64,000 nt of DNA from Bacillota bacterium (GTDB lineage: Bacteria; Bacillota; Clostridia; Oscillospirales; Acutalibacteraceae): NCBI GenBank assembly GCA_023458755.1, contig JAEWYE010000020.1:1-64000 (forward strand), in the 5' to 3' direction. Positions 1-7,644 of this stretch are shown in pieces. Position 1 is the stretch's first letter. Each line of letters opens with the position of its first letter. Both the position numbers and the translations under genes were made by a program. The notes under the pieces are model-generated. The model was given only the letters and a program-made list of their open reading frames with translations, made no database searches and was not told the origin of the DNA.

Positions 1-10
1 ATTGTGTTCA

Positions 11-93
11 TAGCGAATAGGATTCCTTTCTGTGCCGTTTTGTGTGGTAACTTAACTGTAACACAGACTTTTCCTATTCGCTATCTTTTTTTC
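11..93. terminator. Long hairpin, probable terminator of a gene left of the window
   Basis: A perfect 12-base inverted repeat (TAGCGAATAGGA at 11-22 and TCCTATTCGCTA at 72-83) encloses about 50 bases and is followed by a T-rich tract at 84-91. It fits the end of a gene lying to the left. The loop is long for a simple rho-independent terminator, which lowers confidence. I see nothing else between 94 and 155. Confidence 0.55.
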
Positions 94-155
94 ACTTATT
101 GTAACGCATCAATTGTAATCCTACAATCAAATTCCCGTGTTTGCGCATAAGAAGC

Positions 156-184
156 TTGACATCCTTTTTGGGCGGCTTTATACT
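156..184 (+). promoter_or_regulatory. Promoter of the small membrane protein-AEC transporter pair
   Basis: TTGACA at 156-161, a 17-base spacer and TATACT at 179-184 form a near-consensus housekeeping promoter. Transcription would start near 191, leaving an untranslated leader of about 160 bases before the first gene. The leader contains a possible hairpin around TGGGGCG (241-247) and CGCTCCCA. Confidence 0.7.
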
Positions 185-334
185 TAGAAATACGCGGATT
201 TCGTTGTTAAGCGGCAATCAAAAACCGCACGACTCTTGGATGGGGCGGTTTCAAAATCGCTCCCAGCAACATTTCTTATACCGTATTTTTTATTGAAAAA
301 ATCCGATACTAAATAAGCACTTTCTAAGTATAAA
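177..334. repeat. 14-base perfect inverted repeat flanking the leader
   Basis: TTTATACTTAGAAA at 177-190 is matched exactly by its reverse complement TTTCTAAGTATAAA at 321-334. The left arm contains the promoter -10 box and the right arm ends six bases before the Shine-Dalgarno site of the first gene. It could be an operator pair, an RNA stem in a longer transcript, or the ends of a small insertion. The sequence does not decide between these. Confidence 0.6.
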
Positions 335-352
335 CTGTTGGGAGTTCTGCGG

Positions 353-691
353 ATGGAATATGTGTATGCCGGTATGTGGGTAATTGCCGGCTTGATTTTG
401 ATTTTTCGCATGAGCAGGGAAAACAAGATTTTCTATTTTGCCGGAGGCTATTTTATTTTTCTTGGCGGTTGGTGGCTGGCAGATGCCCTTTTGCCAACAG
501 TTCATTTGTTTTCCGGCGGCTGGGGAATGGCTCTGCGTGTCATTACCGGATTAGCTCTAGCAGCGGTCTGTATTGTTTTCTTTCGGGATTACCGAAAAAC
601 AGCGGCGCGAAAACAGGACGACAAAGAAGATGACGAAATAAAAGAAGAGCAAGGGGGTTCTTCTCCGAAAGACGGAGGTATGAACTCGTAA
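353..691 (+). CDS. Small three-helix membrane protein of unknown function
   Basis: About 112 residues. I do not recognise a family. Three hydrophobic stretches are visible (roughly residues 6-20, 27-49 and 56-75), followed by a highly charged tail rich in Lys, Asp and Glu, so it is probably an inner-membrane protein with a cytoplasmic tail. ATG at 353 was chosen because GGGAG at 340-344 sits eight bases upstream; an in-frame TTG at 338 has no such site. The stop codon overlaps the start of the AEC transporter gene by one base, so the two are probably co-translated, and the small protein may be an accessory of that transporter (inference). Confidence 0.65.
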   Translation: MEYVYAGMWVIAGLILIFRMSRENKIFYFAGGYFIFLGGWWLADALLPTVHLFSGGWGMALRVITGLALAAVCIVFFRDYRKTAARKQDDKEDDEIKEEQGGSSPKDGGMNS

Positions 692-1623
692 TGCTGCATT
701 CTTTTTTTACAGTTGCTGAAAAAGTTGCCGTTTTGTTTCTGATGATAAGCGTCGGCTTCGGCTGTTCAAAGTTTCGGGTAATCACGCAGCGGGGTGCGGC
801 GCAGATTACAACTATCCTTATGTATATTGTAACACCATGCCTGATTGTTTCTTCGCTGCAGGATACGATAGGAACCGTGAGCATGCAGGCTATTGCGGTT
901 GCAAGCGGCGTGGCAGCCTTATCCGATATAGTTGCCATTGCAGCCAGCACTCTGCTGTTTCGTAAGCATGAAGATCGGCGCAAAAAGGTGCTGCGGTTTG
1001 CGCTGGTCTACTCCAACTGCGGGTTTATGGGACTTCCGCTGGTACAGGCAGTTTTAGGGAACCAAGGCGTGGTTTATGCTTCAGTTTACATGTCTGTCTT
1101 CAACGTGTTTGTGTGGACGCATGGCTATGCTATGATGAGCGGAGATGGGAAAATTTCTTTAAAAAAGATTTTTCTCAATCCAGGAGTAATCGGATTGGCG
1201 GTAGGTCTTCCGCTTTTTGCGTTCTCGGTTCATCTTCCGGATGTAATAGAAGCCCCACTCAGTGGATTTTCTTCGCTGAATACGCCGCTTGCCATGCTGG
1301 TAATCGGTACTTATATCGCGAAGGTCAATTTGCGGGAGCTTTTTCTGGACAAAGATGTTTATTGGGTAAGCTTTTACCGGCTGGTTTTAGTTCCCGCCGT
1401 ATTCTTGGGGATTTTGGCGCTGCTTAAGCCTGAACCAATGGTGCTGATGTCCTGTATGATGCTTGCCAGTGCTCCTACTGCGGGAAATACAGTGCTTTTT
1501 GCGGCTATGTACGGGAGCGACGTAAAGCTTGCGTCAAAAACAGTTACCATTACCACACTGCTTTCTATTTTTACTATGCCGTTCTTTGCTGCACTGGCAC
1601 AGCTGATCTCCGGATATACATAA
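691..1623 (+). CDS. AEC-family (auxin efflux carrier-like) permease
   Basis: 310 residues, hydrophobic throughout, with about ten predicted membrane spans in two five-helix halves as in the AEC/bile-acid transporter fold. The segment around NCGFMGLPLVQAVLG is typical of bacterial AEC members, which in known cases move malate or other organic anions. The substrate here cannot be read from sequence. The start ATG overlaps the preceding stop by one base and GGAGG lies about 12 bases upstream. It is the second and last gene of a two-gene operon, and a strong hairpin terminator follows at 1746. Confidence 0.85.
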   Translation: MLHSFFTVAEKVAVLFLMISVGFGCSKFRVITQRGAAQITTILMYIVTPCLIVSSLQDTIGTVSMQAIAVASGVAALSDIVAIAASTLLFRKHEDRRKKVLRFALVYSNCGFMGLPLVQAVLGNQGVVYASVYMSVFNVFVWTHGYAMMSGDGKISLKKIFLNPGVIGLAVGLPLFAFSVHLPDVIEAPLSGFSSLNTPLAMLVIGTYIAKVNLRELFLDKDVYWVSFYRLVLVPAVFLGILALLKPEPMVLMSCMMLASAPTAGNTVLFAAMYGSDVKLASKTVTITTLLSIFTMPFFAALAQLISGYT

Positions 1624-1745
1624 GGAAGCAGCGTATCCACAAAAAAGAAAGCATACAGGAATCGGATTTTATCGGTTGCGCAAATGGATTTGTTTGCATA
1701 CAATAGGGTGCGGGGCAAATATTTGGTTACCGCTTTATTATAGAT

Positions 1746-1790
1746 TGCCTGCCGCGGCGGATTTGCTGCGGCAGGCACTATTATTTTTTA
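1746..1790 (+). terminator. Rho-independent terminator after the AEC gene
   Basis: TGCCTGCCGC at 1746-1755 pairs perfectly with GCGGCAGGCA at 1768-1777, followed by a T-rich run (CTATTATTTTTTA). Confidence 0.85.
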
Positions 1791-1795
1791 TAAAC

Positions 1796-1824
1796 TTGAA
1801 AAAATAGTAAAACTATTGTAGTAT
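1796..1824 (+). promoter_or_regulatory. Putative promoter of rpe
   Basis: TTGAAA at 1796-1801, a 17-base spacer and TAGTAT at 1819-1824. The -10 box is only a partial match. The position, about 70 bases upstream of the rpe start and just after the previous terminator, is appropriate. Confidence 0.45.
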
Positions 1825-1897
1825 ATGTAAATAGAATATACCATACGCTACATACATCCAAACACACAACACAAAAAACAATTCCGGAGGTAGACTT

Positions 1898-2536
1898 ATG
1901 TTAATCGCACCATCCATGCTTTCTTCTGATTTTGCAAATCTAGGAAGTGAAATTCAAAGAATGACCGATGCGGGCGCAGACCTGATTCATCTTGATGTAA
2001 TGGACGGCTGTTTTGTGCCGAATATTACGTTTGGCGCTCCTGTTATAAAAGCGATGCGTCCTTATACAAAGGTTCCGTTTGATGTACATCTGATGATTGC
2101 ACATCCGCTGCAATATATTCCGGACTTCTTAGCCGCGGGCGCGGATCTGATTTCCTTTCATGTGGAAGTTGAGGACGACATTGCTGCGGTTCTTGATGCG
2201 ATTGCTGCCGGAGGAGCAAAACCCGCGCTGGCGGTAAAACCGAATACTCCGATTGAGTCGGTGTATCCGTATCTGGACAAGCTCCAAATGGTTCTCGTTA
2301 TGACGGTGGAACCCGGTTTCGGCGGTCAGAACTTTATGGCGGATATGATGAACAAGGTAAAAGCGCTTAAAGAAAAAGCCCCCGCGCTTACGGTGCAGGT
2401 GGACGGCGGAATTAACCTGCAGACCATCGCGGTAAGTGCGAAGGCTGGTGTTGATATTTGTGTTGCCGGAACAACAGTATTTAAGGCAGAAAATCCGGCG
2501 AAAATGATCGCGGAATTAAAAGCGGCAGCTAAATAA
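1898..2536 (+). CDS. rpe: Ribulose-phosphate 3-epimerase
   Basis: 212 residues, the usual length. A TIM-barrel enzyme of the pentose phosphate pathway interconverting ribulose 5-phosphate and xylulose 5-phosphate in the cytoplasm. The N-terminal APSMLSSDF, the metal-site segment LIHLDVMDG, the HLMI segment and the MTVEPGFGGQ loop are all family signatures. GGAGG lies eight bases before the ATG. It is monocistronic as far as visible. Its 3' end overlaps the 3' end of the convergent mecA-like gene by eight bases, so the two messages are complementary at their ends. Confidence 0.97.
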   Translation: MLIAPSMLSSDFANLGSEIQRMTDAGADLIHLDVMDGCFVPNITFGAPVIKAMRPYTKVPFDVHLMIAHPLQYIPDFLAAGADLISFHVEVEDDIAAVLDAIAAGGAKPALAVKPNTPIESVYPYLDKLQMVLVMTVEPGFGGQNFMADMMNKVKALKEKAPALTVQVDGGINLQTIAVSAKAGVDICVAGTTVFKAENPAKMIAELKAAAK

Positions 2537-3104
2537 GATGCATGCCAATGGTCTGAATAGCGTCGGTGCAAAGCAGTTCGCCATTTTCCTGCGCGAAAGC
2601 GGCAGCTGTTTTGCCTTTGCCGCAGAGCGCGCCGTACTCCTTTAAAATACAGGAAACGTCTGAGCATATACCGTATGGCGGGCTGATAATTAAACGGTAG
2701 CATCCTTCTACACGCAGCAGGGTGCAATCACTGCAACCCAAATCTGCGCGGTACAAGCGTTCAATGGTATTCAAAACATCGCCGACATTTGCAAACTGGT
2801 ATACATATGGTCCGGCGGACGTCTTTATTTTATATACCTTACGCTTTGGCTTTGCAGAGGACGGATCGGTGCTGAAGATCAGTACACATTCCCCGTCTGC
2901 GGTAGCCATCGCTTTGAGTTCAATTTTGTTTTTATTCGCTGCAAAATCGGTGCCTGCACATGCAGCCACAAAAATCCGCGCAATTGCCAACCGACAGTGC
3001 AGACTGTTCCAGCAAATGCTGTTCGGGCTTAACCCGAGGGAGCGTGATTCCTGTGCCGTTAGTATGATAAGCATATGCGCGGCATCAATTGTTTTCGTTT
3101 TCAA
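2529..3104 (-). CDS. mecA: MecA-like ClpC adaptor protein
   Basis: 191 residues from a TTG start at 3104, chosen because GGGGGGTG lies about six bases upstream; the in-frame ATG at 3119 has no such site. The N-terminal part (KTIDAAHMLIILT, then a Leu/Trp-rich helix) and the C-terminal half (YKIKTSAGPYVYQF, then DVLNTIERLY) resemble MecA adaptors, which deliver substrates such as ComK to the ClpCP protease. Similarity is moderate and the C-terminal domain is cysteine-rich compared with Bacillus MecA. Substrates cannot be inferred. Convergent with and overlapping rpe by eight bases. Confidence 0.7.
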   Translation of the reverse strand: MKTKTIDAAHMLIILTAQESRSLGLSPNSICWNSLHCRLAIARIFVAACAGTDFAANKNKIELKAMATADGECVLIFSTDPSSAKPKRKVYKIKTSAGPYVYQFANVGDVLNTIERLYRADLGCSDCTLLRVEGCYRLIISPPYGICSDVSCILKEYGALCGKGKTAAAFAQENGELLCTDAIQTIGMHLI

Positions 3105-3374
3105 GGTTACACCCCCCATATTGAAAAAGAATAAGTTCCTATATAACGAATCGGATCTTATGAAATGCCTATTGGATAAAACGCTGTTTTAGAATTTGTC
3201 TGATTTATTATTGGCGGTTTTCCGCTGAATAATTTTTTAAAATTCTTGTATCACAAAGTCAATTCCGGCTGGAACTCCTTTTGGCCGGTTATTGACCGTG
3301 GCATTCAATCAGAGCAACAGGTTATATATACTATAATATTAAAGCGGGTTAGGCTTTGTGTAAGAGGGATTGCT

Positions 3375-4628
3375 ATGCTTTTGAAATTTCCGCGCGGAGT
3401 TCGGTTGGAGCCAAAAAAAGACCCAAAATGGAGCGGGCAGATACAAAAATTCCCTGTGACAGACATCCTTATACTACCTTTGACTGGCATACAGTCGCCG
3501 GAAGACTGCAGTGTAAAAGAGGGCAGAAGGGTAACGAAATATTCATGTCTTGCCGCCCCGGAAAATGGAGCTGCAGTGCGCTCACCCGTGAGCGGAACCG
3601 TGAAACAAATCAGAAGTATTGTGCACCCACTTTTGGGTGAAGTTCTGTGCGCGGTAATTGAAGCCGACAAAAAAGACAAGGAACCAAATACCAAGCCTGC
3701 TGCCAACGGCGATACAAACGGGAATGCCGTAATTGCGGCATCCAAAGCTGCTGGAATTGTGGACGAACTGGACGCAGTTCCCCTTTATCAAAAGCTGGAA
3801 GCTTTTCGCCGTGAAAAGATAGATGTTTTGGTGGTGAATGCGCTGGATGAGGAGCCTTATCTTGCCGGCGCAGATACCCTTTTACGGCAAAACGCGGAAG
3901 ATATTCTGGCGGGTCTGCGCGCGGCGGCAAACGCCTGCGGCGCTGGTGAACCAAAGGTTATGGTTCACGAGCCGTGTCAGGTGAAGAAAACAGAAGAATT
4001 TAAAGAAAAACAAAATGACCGGCTCCTTTTGAAGGCATGGAAGATTTACCCCGCCTGGCCAAATCTGGAGGCAAAATTCAGGGACAAAGGAAAGCGTGCG
4101 GGTCAAATCGGCGTACAGGCTTGCGCCGCGCTTGGCTGTGCCTTAAAAAAAGGAGTGCCGCAAACATTTGCGACAGTAACGGTAGCGGGCGAAGGGGTAG
4201 AACATCCGGCGGTTTTTCAGGCGGCGATCGGTACGCCGATAAAAGATTTACTGGATGCCTGCGGACTGAAGGAAAGCGCGAGCATGGTAGTAATCGGTTC
4301 GCCCTTTACCGGAAAAGCGGTGGAATATCTTGATGTGCCGATTGTGGCTTCTACCCGTTGCATTCTGGTGGAGGACGGACATCATAAGCATAAGCATTTT
4401 TCCTGCATCGGCTGCGGAAAATGCACGAAGGCTTGCCCGGCAGGAATACTGCCATGGTATATTAACGAACGGATACACTGCAAAAAGGTGGACAGCACCA
4501 AACTCCTTCATGTGGAGGATTGCTGTCATTGCAATGCCTGTACGATTGTTTGTCCTTCGGGCATCGCGCTAGCGGAGGCAGTGGAACAGGCTGCCGCGAT
4601 GAAAGAAGAGGGGAGCGACGCGCAATGA
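3375..4628 (+). CDS. rnfC: Divergent RnfC-like iron-sulfur subunit
   Basis: 417 residues from ATG 3375 with GAGGG upstream; the reading frame stays open further upstream but lacks a ribosome site. Normal RnfC carries an FMN/NADH module, an SLBB domain and two [4Fe-4S] clusters. The barrel-like N-terminus, SLBB part and both cluster motifs (C344-x2-C347-x2-C350-x3-C354 and C383-x2-C386-x2-C389-x3-C393) are present. The glycine-rich NADH/FMN loop expected near residues 127-137 (GMGGAGFPT type) reads IVDELDAVPL, and the NGAECEPY motif reads NALDEEPY. NADH oxidation by this subunit is therefore doubtful. First gene of C-D-E-A with an ATGA overlap to the next. A TATAAT box at 3332-3337 lies 43 bases upstream. 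Confidence 0.85.
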   Translation: MLLKFPRGVRLEPKKDPKWSGQIQKFPVTDILILPLTGIQSPEDCSVKEGRRVTKYSCLAAPENGAAVRSPVSGTVKQIRSIVHPLLGEVLCAVIEADKKDKEPNTKPAANGDTNGNAVIAASKAAGIVDELDAVPLYQKLEAFRREKIDVLVVNALDEEPYLAGADTLLRQNAEDILAGLRAAANACGAGEPKVMVHEPCQVKKTEEFKEKQNDRLLLKAWKIYPAWPNLEAKFRDKGKRAGQIGVQACAALGCALKKGVPQTFATVTVAGEGVEHPAVFQAAIGTPIKDLLDACGLKESASMVVIGSPFTGKAVEYLDVPIVASTRCILVEDGHHKHKHFSCIGCGKCTKACPAGILPWYINERIHCKKVDSTKLLHVEDCCHCNACTIVCPSGIALAEAVEQAAAMKEEGSDAQ

Positions 4629-5626
4629 TATTAAAGAGAAGACAGGCTCCCTTTGTTAAGCGGGATGAATCGGTCGCAACTATGATGCGGGATATGATTG
4701 TAGCACTTCTGTTTTTACAGATTCTGCCGGTTGTTTACAGCGGTTTCCGTGTGGTAACCATGACGCTCATAACCGTACTGGCGTGCGGGGTAGGAGAAAT
4801 TATTTTTGGTCTGATCAGCACCCGGGAAATCAGTATCAACGAATTTTCATGGGTGGTAACCGGAATGATTATCGCAATGCTTATGCCGGTTAACGCACCT
4901 ATGTGGCTGCCGGTCGTTGCGGCATTGTTTGCTATTTTAGTAGCGAAGGGTCCGTTTGGTTCCGTCGGGAATACTCCGTTTAATCCTGCGGCCGCAGGTG
5001 TTGCGTTTGTTACGGTTTGCTGGCCGGATAAAGTATTTGCGTATTATGACTGCACGCAGTCAACGGTGTTACCGCTTTTTGCTGATTGTAATGTGGAAAC
5101 GGTTGCCTCTTCCGCGGCAGTTCTGAAAAATGGTGTAAGACCGAACCTATTGCCCTTGCAACTATTCTGGGAACAGGTTCCGGGTCCTATCGGAGCCACC
5201 GCCGCCATGGTCATTCTGGCCTGCGGCCTTTATATCTTTTTGAAACGTACGGCGAACTGGCAGATAACGGTCTGCTTTTTGGCGGCCGTGGCCATTTACG
5301 CGGCATTCTTTCCGCGTATTATGTGCTCGCCTTTAGTGTCCGTAAAATATGAACTGCTTTCCGGCTCCATTCTTTTCTGCTCGGTATTTATGATCACCGA
5401 GCCGTCCACAGCGCCGCGTACCGCAACCGGGCGCTGCATTTATGGAGCGCTGGCAGGAATCCTGCTGATGTTGTTCCGAAATTACGGTGCTTATGAACAA
5501 GGCGCATGTTTTATGATTCTTCTGATGAATGCGGTTTCCCCCTGCATTGACCATGTGATCTGTCATCTGAAAGCAAAGGAGGCGGGCCGACGTGAAAGAG
5601 TTACGGAACCAAAGCGTACTGTCTGA
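4625..5626 (+). CDS. rnfD: RnfD-like membrane subunit
   Basis: 333 residues with about nine to ten hydrophobic segments, matching NqrB/RnfD membrane subunits, which carry a covalently bound FMN on a Thr and form part of the ion channel. The family segment KGPFGSVGNTPFNPAAAG is clear. The flavin-Thr motif is only partly kept: GPIGATA places a Thr at residue 192 within GAT, but the Asp and Ser/Thr that normally precede it (D-x2-TGAT type) are missing. Covalent flavinylation is therefore uncertain. Start ATG overlaps the rnfC stop (ATGA), which indicates translational coupling. The 3' end overlaps rnfE by 35 bases. Confidence 0.88.
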   Translation: MILKRRQAPFVKRDESVATMMRDMIVALLFLQILPVVYSGFRVVTMTLITVLACGVGEIIFGLISTREISINEFSWVVTGMIIAMLMPVNAPMWLPVVAALFAILVAKGPFGSVGNTPFNPAAAGVAFVTVCWPDKVFAYYDCTQSTVLPLFADCNVETVASSAAVLKNGVRPNLLPLQLFWEQVPGPIGATAAMVILACGLYIFLKRTANWQITVCFLAAVAIYAAFFPRIMCSPLVSVKYELLSGSILFCSVFMITEPSTAPRTATGRCIYGALAGILLMLFRNYGAYEQGACFMILLMNAVSPCIDHVICHLKAKEAGRRERVTEPKRTV

Positions 5627-6251
5627 ATCTGCTACCATCTTTGCGAACGGCATATTGTTTCGGAATCCGGTGCTGATAGGGGCATTGGGACTGTATCCTG
5701 TGGTAGCTGCCGGGTACAGCTTGCGTAATGCCGCGGCACTTTCCATGATGATGCTGGTCATGATGCTCCCGGTTTGCCTCATAAGCGGACTTGCAGGACA
5801 AAGAATTCCAAATTGGGTGCGTCCGGGAGTGGTATTGTTGTTATCCGCGCTGTTTTATCTGCCCGCGCAGATGCTGGTGGAAAGAATGATGCCGGGCGTT
5901 ACAGCCCAATTGGGAATGTGCGGGGGACTGATGGTGGCGAACTCAATTCTTCTTTCCCGTGCCAACGATTACGCGCCCGATCATATCAGTTTTGCGGTCA
6001 TTGCGGACTCGCTTGGCTGCACGCTCGGCTTTGCGATAGTGATTTGTGCGGTTTCCGCCGTGCGGGAACTATTGTATACCGGAAAACTTTGGGATCAGCC
6101 CATTGCGTTTCAGGGAGCGGTGCAGACCATTATCACCAAACCGTTTTTTGCCTTTCTTTTACTGGGATTTTTTGCCGCGCTGGTGCAATGGATAAACGGG
6201 AAGCACGATAAGAGGAGTAAAGGGATAAAACGGGAGGCGACACGCACATGA
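5592..6251 (+). CDS. rnfE: RnfE-like membrane subunit lacking the cluster cysteines
   Basis: 219 residues, six hydrophobic segments, start GTG 5592 with AAAGGAGG about nine bases upstream. The N-terminal NPVLIGALGLYPVVA aligns with the RnfE/NqrD helix NPVLVQLLGLCPLLA, and VANSILLSRAN aligns with VTNCIVLGRAE. In normal Rnf/Nqr these two cysteines help bind an intramembrane [2Fe-2S] cluster between RnfA and RnfE; here they are Tyr35 and Ser118. The subunit directly follows rnfD, where rnfG would usually stand. It overlaps rnfA by ATGA. Confidence 0.85.
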   Translation: MKELRNQSVLSESATIFANGILFRNPVLIGALGLYPVVAAGYSLRNAAALSMMMLVMMLPVCLISGLAGQRIPNWVRPGVVLLLSALFYLPAQMLVERMMPGVTAQLGMCGGLMVANSILLSRANDYAPDHISFAVIADSLGCTLGFAIVICAVSAVRELLYTGKLWDQPIAFQGAVQTIITKPFFAFLLLGFFAALVQWINGKHDKRSKGIKREATRT

Positions 6252-6838
6252 AATTCTTTATGGAATTGCTGTTTTACGCGCTGCTGGCCGTAACGGCGGA
6301 AAATGTCTTTTTTGCCGGAGGTATCGGATTCTCCCGTGTACTGCGTGCCGCGCAGAGAGATAAACGGATGCTGTTGGTTTATTCCGCTTTTCTTAGCGGA
6401 TTTACTTTTGCTTGCTCACTTTTAACGGAGCCGTTGAATATCCTGCTCCTGCACAATGCGGCACTGAATTTTCTGCGTCCGGCAGTTTTCGCGGTTATTG
6501 CGGCTGCGGTTTATATTTTAGCAGCATTTATTTGTAAGACTTGGTTTCTTGCGTTTTTTCAAAAAATTGATAATTTGTTTTCCTCCGCCGCTATTAACTG
6601 TGTAGTGCTGTCTCTGCCATTTTTACAGACTACGCTGCAAATGGATGTGGCGCAGTCAATCGGTTTTGCACTTGGCATTGGCGCGGCATTTTTGTTGGCT
6701 GTGCTGATTTTTTCTCAGGCAATGGTCAAATTTCAGGTTTCCGACATGCCGCAGTCGTTCCGCGGTCTTCCCACCATCTTCCTTTTTATCGGAATTCTGT
6801 CTATGGCGTTTATTGGTTTTACCGGAGGGAAATTCTAA
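6248..6838 (+). CDS. rnfA: RnfA-like membrane subunit, one cluster cysteine lost
   Basis: 196 residues, about six membrane helices, inverted-topology partner of RnfE in normal Rnf. The first helix reads ENVFFAGGIGFS where RnfA has NNFVLSQFLGICPF, so the first cluster Cys is Gly27. The second site AINCVVLSL keeps its Cys (118). Together with RnfE, three of the four cysteines of the intramembrane [2Fe-2S] site are gone. The C-terminal FRGLPTIFLFIGILSMAFIGF is a good RnfA tail. Last gene of the operon; no rnfB follows, and a terminator stands at 6874. Confidence 0.85.
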   Translation: MKFFMELLFYALLAVTAENVFFAGGIGFSRVLRAAQRDKRMLLVYSAFLSGFTFACSLLTEPLNILLLHNAALNFLRPAVFAVIAAAVYILAAFICKTWFLAFFQKIDNLFSSAAINCVVLSLPFLQTTLQMDVAQSIGFALGIGAAFLLAVLIFSQAMVKFQVSDMPQSFRGLPTIFLFIGILSMAFIGFTGGKF

Positions 6839-6871
6839 TAGAAATCCTATCCCGCTATATATTGTCTAACA

Positions 6872-6913
6872 AAAAAACCAGTCGGAGCGTTTCGTCACTC
6901 CGACTGGTTTTTT
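6872..6913. terminator. Bidirectional terminator between rnfA and the lipoprotein gene
   Basis: AAAACCAGTCGGAG at 6874-6887 pairs with CTCCGACTGGTTTT at 6898-6911, with A and T runs on both sides. It serves the rnf-like operon on the plus strand and the convergent lipoprotein gene on the minus strand. Confidence 0.9.
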
Positions 6914-6927
6914 ATGTGCATGCTTAA

Positions 6928-7380
6928 TCAGTATTTTATTGCATTAAAAAACTTATCAACATTTGCTTTGTTGGAAGCGGTGGATTTTGCATATACAACG
7001 GTTTTATCCACGCGGGCCAGCACATAATACATTTCACCGTTTGTTACCACATATTTGGAATAAGAGGACGAATCAATTGTTTGCGGCTTGCCGCCTCCGG
7101 TTCCAATGGAATCCTTCATGGAATTGTAAATCTCCAAAGCAGAACTGTCGCTTGCCGCAAGAACATAATCCAGTTCGTCATCCGCACTGCTGGTTGTTCC
7201 GGTGTAGTAACTGGCAACATTTGCATTGGTGCTGCTGGTTTGTTTTACGGTATAGCCGCAGTTTTTAGCTTCCTTTTGAAAGGTATCCGCTGTAATTGCG
7301 CTGCGTGCGGAACAGCCGGAAAAAGTAAAAATCAGAACAAACAGGAACAAAAACAAAGAACATTTATTGAATTTTTTCAA
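6928..7380 (-). CDS. Small secreted lipoprotein of unknown function
   Basis: 150 residues. The N-terminus (MKKFNKC, then a hydrophobic run ending FSGC) is a lipoprotein signal peptide with a lipobox, cleaved before Cys23, so the mature protein should be anchored to the outer face of the membrane. The remainder is Ser/Thr-rich and has no family I recognise. The start is TTG, with GGGAGGG six bases upstream. Transcribed alone towards the shared terminator at 6874. Confidence 0.75.
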   Translation of the reverse strand: MKKFNKCSLFLFLFVLIFTFSGCSARSAITADTFQKEAKNCGYTVKQTSSTNANVASYYTGTTSSADDELDYVLAASDSSALEIYNSMKDSIGTGGGKPQTIDSSSYSKYVVTNGEMYYVLARVDKTVVYAKSTASNKANVDKFFNAIKY

Positions 7381-7644
7381 AATGGACCCTCCCGATTATA
7401 ACTTAATGAACTTTCTTATTATACATCAATTTCACATGCTTTGCATAGTGAATAATATGTAAAATTTATCAACACTTAAAATTCCCCAGTTTTTTAAAAA
7501 TATAGCGTATGTCCCTGTTTTGTTTTACTGTAGGTTCATTAGTAAATTAATTTGCCAAATTAAACCTTAGTAAAAAACTTGTATAGGAATTCCATTCCTG
7601 CGGATAATAACCACAAACCAATTCCATAAGGAGGTAAAAATGAA

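Noticed and set aside
3246..3374. Open frame extending the RnfC-like protein by 43 residues at its N-terminus
   Set aside because: No ribosome site at 3246, while GAGGG stands just before ATG 3375, and the promoter-like TATAAT at 3332 lies inside the extension.
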